Shown piece after piece: positions 1 through 11,105 of a stretch of 64,000 bases of DNA. The DNA is from Coniferiporia sulphurascens (taxonomy: Eukaryota; Basidiomycota; Agaricomycetes; Hymenochaetales; Hymenochaetaceae): contig NBBA01000009.1 in assembly GCA_002794785.1 (NCBI GenBank), positions 1,240,001-1,304,000 on the forward strand, written 5' to 3'. The notes beneath the pieces are model-generated. The model did no database searches. It was not told the DNA's origin and saw only the letters and a list, made by a program, of their open reading frames with translations. Position 1 is the stretch's first letter. Each line of letters opens with the position of its first letter. A program made the translations under genes and the position numbers.

Positions 1-465
<465 letters not shown>

Positions 466-732
466 GGGCGACAGCGACGGCGGGGTACGGCGACGACGAC
501 AAAGACAACGAAGGTGTGACGAGGAAAAGCTGTAGGGATAACCGGGTCCCGTTTGGACCCGGCGCGGTTGTCAGATGATTAGGAGAGCCCCGCCAATCAC
601 ATCCCCGTGATTACCCTTCATGCAGGAGCAAACCGGGACGGGTTCAAATCTACAAACTAGTACACGGCCGTAATACATACACATCAATACTTATACCGAT
701 CACAACTATAGCGACTAAAAAAAACTCCTTGC

Positions 733-3536
733 TCATGACGGGATCACACCCAGTGGATCCGTGCTCGCCTTCCGCTGACGCGAAGAGCTTTGCTCCGGGT
801 ATGCCGCGCCATCTGGACGGGCTAATGCAGTTTGTGGAACGACTTGGGACGTTCGTGGTGGGGGACGTGGTAATGCTGCTGTGTCCATCTTCATTGCAGT
901 AAAATTCGAACGCGTGTAGTTCCATGGCGCATGCATCCCATTTCCGGATGCGTGTGCATCAGCTCCCATTGCAGCGGACCCACTCGCGCGGCGAGGCAGT
1001 GTGGCCGTCTGACCCGAACGATGAGCAGGGACGGGCACCGCAGTGACCAGGGGAACGGAAGGCGTACGCGGGAGAGAGGCCAGCGGGTGAGAAGAAGATT
1101 CTGCGTTTTGTGTCGCGGGGGAAGACTTTTGTCTACGATGTTCAACCGGCACACGGGGGGCCGCTACAGGCTCTGGTGGCCTTGGAGGAGGTGACTGACG
1201 TTGTGCGGGCGGCTGCTGCCTCCGTCGTTGATACTCCTCTTCTCCATATAGTCGCTCTTCGTCGATCTCGATCGTCGTTCCCTTCAAAAGGTCGCGCACG
1301 TGCGCAAGGCTCTCGAGCGCCTCGCGTTTGCGGATTCTAATGCGCTTAAGAACGTCCGCGGCGCGATCGTCACCTTCATCTTGAAGCAGTGCATCGACCG
1401 CCAGCCCAACTGCGGTGCCCAGCTGCAGTTGCAATGTTCGCAATGCGGCGAGTTCACGTTCCATCTCCAGGCGCGTGCGGTGCTCCCACGGAGGTCTTTC
1501 TTCTGGAGGGCGCTCATCGAGAAGCGGGAAAGAGCTGTAACCGGCAGTACTTGCTGTGGGTGTCCGCATTAATTGATTGGCTAGTTCTGGAATATTTTTC
1601 TAGAAACTTATTTAGCGACGCTGAACAAACGCCAGAAGATTACTTACCCGGATTTCCGAAACTGCATTCATGACGGTCTTGTTAATACCCAAACTTTCTC
1701 CTTTTTCAAGCAGCCCTCGGGCAAGGAGCTCGGGCAATCCTAATTGCAGCGACTGTTGTGAAGTTCGAGTTTTTGTCTCCCTACTCGGACCCCCACGCTG
1801 CGCGTCAACACTAACGCGACGCGATGGCTCGGGTCTTCGTGTGCGTGCCGGCGAGGCCATAGGCTCAGGTACGTCGAGTGGGATATTTAGAAGATTCCTG
1901 TTCTCCATCGCAATGGATGAGCCAGTGGCGGGATTCGGCGCTGTGCATAGCGCAAATGCCTGCCGCAATAAGAGCACAGCATAATAAGGGCTCATGGTAT
2001 CAGTGTTGGCGGGTGGTGGTGGGTAGCGGAGAAGGGACGTGAGCTGACTACTGTAGTCGGCGGGTATGACTGCACGCATGAATCAGATGTCATTCAAAAG
2101 GACGAAAATAGGACTCACGCTGGTTTCTTATGCGAATGAGCATGGCTACGCAAATCCATGGTACCAACTCAAAAGAAATATCACACGAGAATATGCCATC
2201 CCAGAGTAGCATAGCATCAGGAAGACAGAACTCTCGTGTGAATAATAAGCGAAGCCAACGACTGCAAGTACAAACAATACATCAAGTCACTTTGAGGGAA
2301 AAAATAAGCGCAAATCACTAACATTCCATAAATCTGCGGTTCAATACCGGCTTTTTGCATATTTTGCCATAATATAGGATCAGTGGCCTTCAGCGATTCG
2401 GCCTGCAACCTTTGGCACGCGAGCACAATCGGCGCAACGTAAGGCTTAATTTCAATTTGTCCCTCTGGTGCACCGTGGTGAAACTGAGCCTTCAATGGGG
2501 ATGGTAGAGATAAAGGCGTAGGCTCGCGCCACTCGTACCACGCGCTCACGCCATCCATCACCACACCGAAAAGAGCCCAGGCGTCAGCTGCAATCCAAGT
2601 CCGCGAGCAAAATTCTTCAAGGTCTGGATCCAGTTGTCCATCTGGAGACAACGAGTCGTAGTCAAGCGCATACAGGAGCGGTGCCAGTAGCTCGTGCATG
2701 CCTTGCCGGTAACCGATATCGGGGTACATAACGGAGCGAACGTATAAAATATACGTGAGCTGGGCTTGCACGTCAGGGTCACGGAAATAGTCGAAGTCGG
2801 GGAATCTTTAATAAGCTAACGTGAGCTAATAACGTCCTTATTTATTTAAGAATGAAGCGACCTACGTCCTCTCGACGTCTTGGCGAATGGTTCTCCGAAG
2901 TTCAACAGCAGCGAACCATTCTTTCCAGGGGTTCTACAAGTACATTGAGCGCATATCTTGATATTATAAATAGCCAGTTTCCGTACATCCTCGTGTAGAC
3001 TCAGTGGGTTATTACGCTGCAGGTTCGCACTTGTGCCCTCGCCGTGTCGGGGCAGCTCAGCAACGCCTGGGATAACAAAACCCTCTTCGTAGCTGCCATC
3101 TGGCGCACGCATTTTTTCAAGTAGCAGAGATGCATAATCCTTCCTGAGAGATTTAAGGGTATTTAGAGGCGGACTTGCGGTCGTCTGGTTCGCAGGAGGT
3201 GTCAGAGGAACTGTAGGGATCAAGAAGAGCTGCGGCGAGCGCGTCAGGTCGGTCTCAATCAGACACAGCAAAAGGCGGCAGCGAAGAACCTTCCATGCCA
3301 TGCTCCTGCCCGCCACACCTAGGGCATCCTGGTCCACCCCGGCGACGCGTTCGAAGAGGTGGCCCCCGAAGGCGGCATCCTTGAGCCTCGAGAGTGGCGC
3401 GTCTGAGCGAAAAAGGCGGTCGTATGCGGCGCTGGTGGGCGCGCAGACAGCAGGTCACCATTGGCATCGATCAGTAGCAGCAATGGCGGTGAGCGTACGC
3501 TATGTGTTGAGCCTCCGGTCTCGCGCAACGGTCCAT
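733..3536 (-). CDS. TBC domain Rab GTPase-activating protein, TBC1D5-like
   Basis: A TBC-domain protein that would stimulate GTP hydrolysis by a Rab GTPase; the TBC1D5 branch acts on Rab7 and retromer in other organisms. Seen: a proposed first exon starts at 3536 (MDRCARPEAQHIA) and joins across a 67-nt intron to YDRLFRSDAPLSRLKDAAF, followed by GVAGRSMAWKVLR. The TBC core includes the arginine-finger region FPDFDYFR, then YRQGMHELLAPLLY, with the glutamine finger, and IRWLRLLFTREF. After that come a low-complexity linker, GESLGINKTVMNAVSEIR, and a proline-rich C-terminus with a charged helix (KRIRIRKREALESLAHVRDL). The stop is at 733. The N-terminal exon rests on phase agreement only. It lies in tandem with SDH1 and head-to-head with PAN2. 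Confidence 0.85.
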
Positions 3537-3624
3537 GATCGCAGAGCACAAGGGCTACTTGCGTGTGTGCACCGCCGCATTCGGACGAGGCCAGCTTTAA
3601 CCACCGTGACCCGCGTCGGCAATA
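3537..3624. promoter_or_regulatory. 88-bp bidirectional promoter/5' leader between the TBC gene and PAN2
   Basis: Only 88 bp separate the proposed ATG of the TBC protein (3536, minus) from the PAN2 ATG (3625, plus). No TATA-like box is evident. The two genes must share promoter sequence or begin transcription inside each other. The spacing depends on the proposed TBC first exon. Confidence 0.4.
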
Positions 3625-6600
3625 ATGTCGTCGACATACCGTCCTATAGCACCCATCCTCACTCAGCGTGACCTTTATGCGCAGCCCGTCACTGCGCTCG
3701 CGTTCGACCCCGTCGCGGATACCCTTTGGACTGGCGACAATGCCGGCAACATTGTCTCCTTCTACGGCACACACGGCACGCGCGGCGTCTCTTGCCCCGT
3801 AGGGGGCGACCTTTCGGTCAAGAAGTTACTCATCGGGGACAAGTATGTACGTGCCTTGGGCACTGCTGGACGCGGGGTTGGGCAGTGGAGCAAGGGCGGG
3901 GTGAACCAATGGTACTACAGGTGAGCCGCCTGTGCGATGCTATAAGCATTGTGTATTGACCCTCTACGCCGGTCAGATCACTGCACACAGCGACGACGTT
4001 CTCCAATTCCATCAGCGCTTCTCCCAATATCGCTGTATCTACAAGCGTCCCGGAACTTGCTCTTGTGAACAGCTCGACTGGGGCACTCGTCAGACAGTGG
4101 ACTGCTCCGTCTCTTATCACGCATCTTGTGTCCTCCCATACCCTGCTCATCTCTGGCTCTGCGGATGGATATCTGCGCACGCACGACGTTCGCGTGGGTA
4201 AGAAAGGCGACTTTTCCGAGTCATTCGTGAAGGCGCATACAAAAAGCGTGCAAGGCCTGGAGGTCAGCGGAAACCTTGTGTTCTCTATCGGCTGGGGAGT
4301 AAGGTTCGTAAATAAACCAATAGCCGTAATCAATTAAAACCCATAGTACGAACAGACAGTCGCGCCCCTTTCCCGAACCTCTTGTTAAGGTCTACGATTT
4401 ACGTAGCTTCAAAGCTCTGCCGCCGGCTTCCTTCTCTGCTGGGCCAGGCTTTATCAATATCCTCCCACGAAGATCCTCAAGCGTTGTTGTAACTTCCACC
4501 AGAGGCTTAGTAAATATTGTAGACACCTCTAACCCGGGGGACGGTGGTGAATTCTACCAGGTACGTCATCCAACTGAGTATATGCGCTCCCTCCTTGATC
4601 AAGATTCCTGCAGCTGGACATCCCTTCGTATGTCAGTTCCGTCGCTATCTCAGCAACTGGTGTATATCTCGCGTTCGGAGACGCGGATGGTACTATACAT
4701 TTAATGACAGCGGCTGACGAAGAGGGGTCACTGCCATTTAACGGATTCGATGGCCAACCTATTGAGTGGCCAGACGTCCCAGAACCGGTACCCGACTTCG
4801 AATGGACAGACACCACGTAATGTCCCTTCTTTGCGTCGCTGTAGCTATCCATTCACTTGTGATCAGCCCCTTAAACTCAATCGGTATGCCATACTACGAT
4901 ACTCCGCTACTCTCCTCCTGGACGCCCAAGTTCATGCCTTCAAATCTCGCATATCCCCCACCCCCAAAGATTCCTACGCAGATCGAGAACTCAATCAAAG
5001 TAAATGAGTTCGTCGCATACGCTACCATGCCGAAGGAGCTACAAGGAAGACGCAACGTGGTCCTCTCGGGCTTAAAGAAGGACACGGCCAGGTTCAGGAG
5101 CGGAAGGCCACGTTCAGAACAGGTAGGTTGACATGTCTCCGCTGTGTCGGCTTTTAAAAACTATGTCTATAGCTTGAGCTGGAAGCTCCGATTTTGGACA
5201 GCACAGAAGACATCCCACGTCCGTATCGTGAAGTCGTCATCCAATACTCTAAATTTGGTGTAGAGGACTTTGATTTTGCGTACGCTGGACCAAGCTCCGG
5301 TCATAATTTGAATAAGCTGACGGGATGCTACACAGATTTTACAACAAGACCGAATACAGCGGATTGGAATCACACATTGTGAACTCATACACAAATTGTC
5401 TAGTTCAGAGCCTGCATTATTGCCTGCCGATGCGCCGCCTTGCTGAATCGCACATTCTGACCAACTGCAATCGAGAGCATTGTTTCCTCTGCGAGCTGGG
5501 CTTTGCCATGCGTATGCTCGAAGATGCGCGGGGCGTCAACTGCCAAGCGAGTAATTTCTGTAAGACCATTGGTGCACTCGTTCAAGGTAGGGGTCGAAAA
5601 TTCTAATGGCAAAGATATTACCCTAATGATGTTGCCCCTAGCGCACAACCAAATTGCCTACATTGATTTCGGCAAACCCGCACACAGCTATAGCGATACG
5701 ATTCAGGGCTTCCACAGATTCCTGCTTGACCAGCTCAGCTCGGAGGGCAACAACTTCCCGAACAATCCGCTCATCGTGCCTGCGGAGAACCTGTCACCTT
5801 CGATGATCGCCGCACCGGTCACGCAACTCCTAGGTCTCGATGCGAAAACGAACATCTACTGCAATAGCTGTAAGGGTCGGAGGCAGAAGGAAGGTATGAC
5901 GCACGTTGTCGACCTAATATTTCCCAAATCGGTATAACTTTATCCTACTGTCTCTACTAGGGACTTGCTGACCAGACTACCTCGACACAGAGCGTAGCCG
6001 GACCTGCTCCACTTCCCGATTTCTCAACCATCGTTCGCGATTCACTCCTACGTGGGAGCGCGTATAAGGCGACTTGTCCGCTTTGCAAACAGTTCTCAAC
6101 GAATGAGAGCCGCAAATCCATCCCGAGTGCCGACCTTCCCCCAGTTCTTGCGCTTAATACCTCAATATACGAACCCGGACTCGCAACGCATCGCCTTTGG
6201 CTAGACACCCGCCATCGTCAAGGCACATTCGTCCGGCCGCGTATTGAGATCCGCGGTCAGGTTGACGGTGTCGATGAGGCAGAGGTCGTACAGTATGAGC
6301 TTCGTGTGAGTGATCAACTACAATTTTGTGAGCAAAATTTGAAGATCCTTGAAGTCAATGATTGTCGAGGTTGTGCCGGAAGGGAAGAAGTACGGGCACC
6401 TCGTCTCTATTGTAAAAAGTCTGTCTGTTTATCCTATACTAATATTCACTTTCCTAAATACAAGGGCTCTATCTAGTCCCTAAGTCCGAGAGACGAGGAC
6501 TGACGGGCCCCTGGGTAATTTTCAACGATTTTGTTGTCACAAACGTTTCCGAACGCGATGCCCTCGGCTTTCCTGGTATTTGGAAGGTACCTTTTGTCCC

Positions 6601-8005
6601 ACTTTCCCCCTAAGGATGGCAGGTTGCTCACTGCCTTGGTATGCTCAGGTCCCAGCCATTCTGTACTACGAAAGAATAGACAAGCGTAACAAGCTCAGTT
6701 ACAAGGACTTACCACAGGAGCTTGACTTATCTATCCTGCAGCGAGACATAAATATATCCATGTAGGATGACACCCTTTACGAAGATTATAATTCGTTTGT
6801 TGACTTTTTCGACTCAAACACAGCAATCGTAGCAATGCTTTTATTAAGCACGAGCTATTAGGTACGGATGAACTTCCTCGCCCTGGGACGATGGTCGCGA
6901 TAGATGCGGAGTTTGTCTCAATGCAACAGGTTGCATCCTTCCCATCCGTTTGTGTATTTGTTCTTACTTTTGACTAGGAAGAATCGGAGTACCGATCGGA
7001 TGGGACAAAGAAAGTTCTCCGACCCGCCCGCCTGAGTCTCGCGCGTGTCTCCGTGCTTCGTGTAACTGATGGGCCGAAGCTTGGTGTTCCTTTCATTGAC
7101 GATCACATCCACACCAGCGAAGCGATCGTGGATTATCTCACAGAGTACTCCGGTATCAAGTGTAAGCTGTGTTCCTTATGTGGATGATTTTTGTATAAAC
7201 CTTAACTATGTCGCAGATGGAGACTTGGACCCTCACATGTCAAGACACACACTTGTACCACTAAAAATGGCATACAAAAAGCTTAGGCTGCTCGTAGATC
7301 TAGGGTGTGTTTTTATCGGTCACGGCCTCAAAAAGGACTTCCGCATAATCAGTTCGTTACTCTTTATCCGTTTGCATATACGCTTAACACTCCTTTTTTG
7401 TTCGCGTCCATCAGACTTGTACGTGCCTCCTGATCGAGTACTCGATACCGTCGACATCTATTTCATCGAGGCACGCCAACGGCGGCTTTCTCTACGTTTC
7501 CTTTCGTGGGTTGTTTTAAAGCAGAACATTCAGACGGGCGAACACGACTCTATCGAGGACGCCCGCTGTGCGTTGCTCCTCTTTCGTGCTTTCCAGGAGT
7601 ACGAGGAGAAAGGCATATGGGATGAGAGACTGGAAGAGCTTTATCGTGAAGGCAGACAACATGTAAGTGCTACTACTAGGTCCGAGAGAAAATGCTTGCT
7701 CAATTGGTCATTGTAACATAATGGAACAGAACTGGAAACCACCACCACCACCACCCACCCCTACGCCGCCGCCCGTCCAGAACACCCCACCTGTCATTAC
7801 TTCCGCGCCACTGACTGCAATACCAATGCGTCACCCAGGTGGAATGCTACCAGGTTCGCTGCTGCAGGCGTTTGCCACGGATTTCCGCACTCAGGGCACG
7901 CATGTGCCTCGACACATACCGTCCAACTTTGGTGTAGGTCCAATGGGTGGAGGGGGGAGCGCGGGCGGCTCGTTCCAACCGAACTGGCGCCGGCCTCACC
8001 GATAA
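3625..8005 (+). CDS. PAN2: PAN2, catalytic subunit of the PAN2-PAN3 deadenylase
   Basis: Poly(A)-specific 3' exonuclease that trims mRNA tails together with PAN3. Seen, over about a dozen exons: an N-terminal WD40 region (ALAFDPVADTLWTGDNAGNI; GVNQWYYR), the linker that binds PAN3, an inactive ubiquitin-hydrolase-like domain (YNKTEYSGLESHIVNSYTNC, then a CxxC zinc pair at CPLCKQF), and a C-terminal DEDD exonuclease. The exonuclease residues are visible: D and E in AIDAEFVSMQQ (about 6898), D in the GHGLKKDFRI block, and H and D in GEHDSIEDARCALLLF. The last exon is a proline/glycine-rich tail ending NWRRPHR. The start at 3625 fits the family N-terminus. Domain order and catalytic residues make the call firm; exon borders between 5940 and 6850 are the least certain. 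Confidence 0.95.
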
Positions 8006-8249
8006 ATAAAAAGAGCGAGTAGAGGGGTACCAATCGCGAAGTAGGCTAGCCAATGTTATGTATTGTAGTTCCGCATGTGCTGTGTGCATCCTTTTCTATT
8101 GAATGTACTTGCAGTTTGTACTTTTATAAATGTAGAAGAATCGGTGTTTTTACGACAACGCTTTGGGAGGAAAAGGAGGATACAGATAATGATACAAATG
8201 ACGGGCGCGCAACGAGTAGAAATCCAGATTCCAGAGAACCGACAATCAT

Positions 8250-8927
8250 TATTTTTGCCCCAGACACTGCTCGACAACATTCAGGAGTGCCGGGTTCTCC
8301 AGCGCTGCCGCTACTCGTTCTTTATCGTTTAATTGCTTATTTACTGAGAGGGGCAGTGAGTAAATGATGTCAGGACTGGGTACATGTGCACTCACAAGCG
8401 GTCTCGGTCTGATGTGATCCAGGCTTCACGCGGATATCGACTTTGAAGCGGTGCGGGAGCGTACGCATCAGGCGCACGCGAATTGAGAGGCCTTGTAGGG
8501 TTTAGCTATGTCGAGATGGCGGGGTATTTCAGTGGGCTTACCTATGAGCGTCGATGCGCCGCAGTGTGGTACGGTAGGCGTAAACTCGACGAGGACATGG
8601 TTTCCGTTCACCTCAACTTGCGGTGCCGATACCACGGCGAGCTGCTCAAGTGTCAGCGGATGTTCTGGGTCATAAACGGTCCTGATATGACCTGAGCCAT
8701 GACAGATTGAGTGAGACCGAGTATCAGCACAGTCAAACCGACCAGGTTAGAGCACTGTGCATACCATATATCTCGTCGGAGTCAATTGGCTCGACCTCAT
8801 CCTCGCTCCCGGTGCTTGCTGCCGAATCATCCTCGTCAATCCATAGCTTATGGGGTACGGATGAAGAGTTAGCGAGCTTCGATGGCTCAAAGACCGTCGG
8901 GTTTGCGTTATACATTTCGGCAGGCAT
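8250..8927 (-). CDS. CIA2: MIP18/CIA2 family cytosolic Fe-S assembly protein
   Basis: Member of the MIP18 (FAM96/DUF59) family, the targeting subunit of the cytosolic iron-sulfur assembly complex that delivers clusters to DNA polymerases, helicases and other nuclear apoproteins. Seen: four exons join in frame. The N-terminus is [17 protein letters not shown] with an acidic stretch, then [54 protein letters not shown] (with the conserved reactive Cys in PHC), and the C-terminal block [20 protein letters not shown] ending in VEQCLGQK. The intron at 8492-8541 is clear. Start 8927 was chosen over an upstream ATG at 9020 because family similarity begins there. It is divergent from PDCD5. Confidence 0.93.
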
Positions 8928-9206
8928 GATGGTGGACAAGTTCTTAATCCTAAGTAAGCAATTCAGTGACAAGGTCGGATCGTGACTGGATTTGTGACTG
9001 TAGCAGAATAGTGCAATCACGCATCCGTCAGCAACCCTTTTTCGTATCGCATTTAAATCGGAGTTTTAAACAAAACGGACGCGCGATACGTCACGTGGCA
9101 AGTAACAAGTAGCGTGATCTCTGAAGATATCCTGAATCTGAAGCGCATAGTACGAGCAGCTGTACTTTAGGGCTCTTGCCAGTGCGAACACTTGCCACCG
9201 GACGCA
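8928..9206. promoter_or_regulatory. Shared CIA2/PDCD5 divergent promoter with a CACGTG site
   Basis: This 279-bp gap separates two divergent start codons. It contains a TCACGTGG palindromic E-box at 9091-9098, the kind of site bound by bHLH factors such as Cbf1 in other fungi. No TATA box is clear. A single CACGTG is expected by chance about every 4 kb, so function is only a possibility. Confidence 0.35.
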
Positions 9207-9818
9207 ATGAGCGACCAAGACTTAGAGGCAATTCGTGCGGCGAGGCTTCAACAGCTTCGTCAGGGGGCTTCCTCCGGCTCTTCATCACAAGGTGTACCTA
9301 CAGGCGGCAATGACCCCGAGGCGGAGGCGAAGCGCGCGACTGAAGAGCAGATGCGGCGAGATCTGCTGGCTACCGTGCTTGATTCCAAAGCACGCGAACG
9401 ACGTGGGTGTCATTTGCCAGATGGGTAACTTTACTCGTACTCACAAAACTAACCGGTGTGCATTTTTATTTAGTTGCACGAATAGCCCTCGTTAGCCCGA
9501 TACGATCTACCCAGATCGAAAGCATACTATTGCGTATGGCCCAGAGCGGCCAGCTACGAGGGCGTGTGGGAGAGGATCAGCTCATCAGTCTTTTAGAACA
9601 GGTAGGCATTGACAACTGTCGCCATCCGCTGATTTAATGACATGTTGTTTCTCAGGCCGAGGACGCGAAGTCAAAGTCCGGAGCGAAGGGTGCTATAGTG
9701 GTATGAATAATTACCTTATCATCCTATGCAATTCTTAAATGTCCGTGTTTTTCTAATTTAGTTTCAAAGACGGAAAGAACTTGATGAAGAGGATGATGAC
9801 TTTGATTTTGACTTGTGA
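9207..9818 (+). CDS. PDCD5/TFAR19 family DNA-binding protein
   Basis: Small helical protein of the PDCD5 family, found in archaea and eukaryotes; in yeast and animals it associates with tubulin folding and cell-death responses. Seen: MSDQDLEAIRAARLQQLR, a glycine/serine linker, EEQMRRDLLATVLDSKARER, then across an intron LARIALVSPIRSTQIESILL, MAQSGQLRGRVGEDQLISLL and the acidic tail ending DDDFDFDL. The four exons join at clean GT-AG sites (introns near 9402-9472, 9601-9656 and 9702-9762). At about 133 residues it has the usual family length. The start is 280 bp from the divergent CIA2 start. Confidence 0.93.
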
Positions 9819-11105
9819 TGTTACCGTCTCTTTGATCTCAACAATTTGTATAACAGCATCATGGAAAATGTGCTTAATCACGCATGAGGACATTAGACAA
9901 TCGGAACCCTTTCCGAATCTGTACAGCCCTTTGTACAATGTTGTGGTGATTTTTTTTGATATCGTGCGTATATGCTCATTGTGATCAGGATTCTGAAGAT
10001 TTTTTTCCTGTACACGCCGTTTCGCCTTCGCGTGCACGGACGAAATTACTTTAAGGCAAACCGTTAATGAGTGAGGGTTGAAAATGCACATGGAAAAAGG
10101 GGCCAAGAGCAGGCAAAATATTGATGCCAGAGCGCCAGTCGGAAGACTCGATATGCGACCTCGTCTGGACCTTCGGACTTGAAACGTGCCATTAAGGGCT
10201 GGGGGCCTTAAGAAGCAACTGCGTTCGAAGCACAGGAACAGTGCGACGAACTGATAAAGGGGAAGACAGCCTTGGGTCCGATTCTGTACCAGAATCCATG
10301 CATGCTCACCAATCCCACGTGTCCAGTTTTGATTGTGGAGGTAAAAGTGTGAACAGATAAGAAAAATCGGGGATGACGAGAGTGAAAACCTGTAGTATAA
10401 GAGGAGGGTCGCAACTGGACAGCAAGAGAAAGTATTGGTACGAGGGGTTGGAAGATGCATTTGCCTGATGCCAATCCAGCAGTTAGGAGATCTGACTTTT
10501 AGTATTTTGCGTTTCAAGAGGGCCATCAGCCGGCGCAGAGGTGAGCAGAAGATCATACAGTCGAACCCCTTGATTTGAATTTCCCTCGGTCTGCATAGCC
10601 TCATGTTTTGCATAGGATTTGGTGTCCACCAAGCCATCCATTATATATGGATCCATACCTCTTTAATTGCATAACCCTGTGAATTGCATACGAAAATCTT
10701 TCCACCAATAACTATTCAAATCGAGTGTTTGACTGTACGCGTATGGACAATTTGATGGAGGGTTTGGCTTGTTTAAACTCGAAGCTGTGACTTTGCGTAC
10801 GACCGGGGGTCCTGCAGCCCGCCGGCCACCGGCCCAAGTTTCAGAATGAAGTAGGCCCGACGAGAGAAATTTTCCATCGCAAAACAGGCCGTTAGAGAAA
10901 AGCTGAGCGGAACTGCTGGGACTCCGACGCTGGCAACTGAATGCCAGTGCTACTGTGGCTGTGGGACGTGCTGGTCCCTGTTAAGGAAATTGTATAAACA
11001 CGAACAAAGGGTTACTCGCGGCCACTCATTTCTTCCTGTACGCCGCGTCGTCTTTGATCTCCTCGCAACCTCGCACCTCTTCACTACTTTCTCCGTCTAT
11101 TTGCC
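9819..11105. other. Intergenic, no supported gene
   Basis: Between PDCD5 and NOT4. The minus strand holds an unusually long open frame (9753-10637, 294 codons) that overlaps the PDCD5 3' end; it resembles no family I know and has no domain-like pattern, so it is not called a gene. A TATA-like GTATAAAC sits near 10991, about 115 bp before the NOT4 ATG. Confidence 0.5.

Noticed and set aside
614..652. tRNA-like B-box GGTTCAAATCT near 636
   Set aside because: No A-box or cloverleaf could be found upstream.
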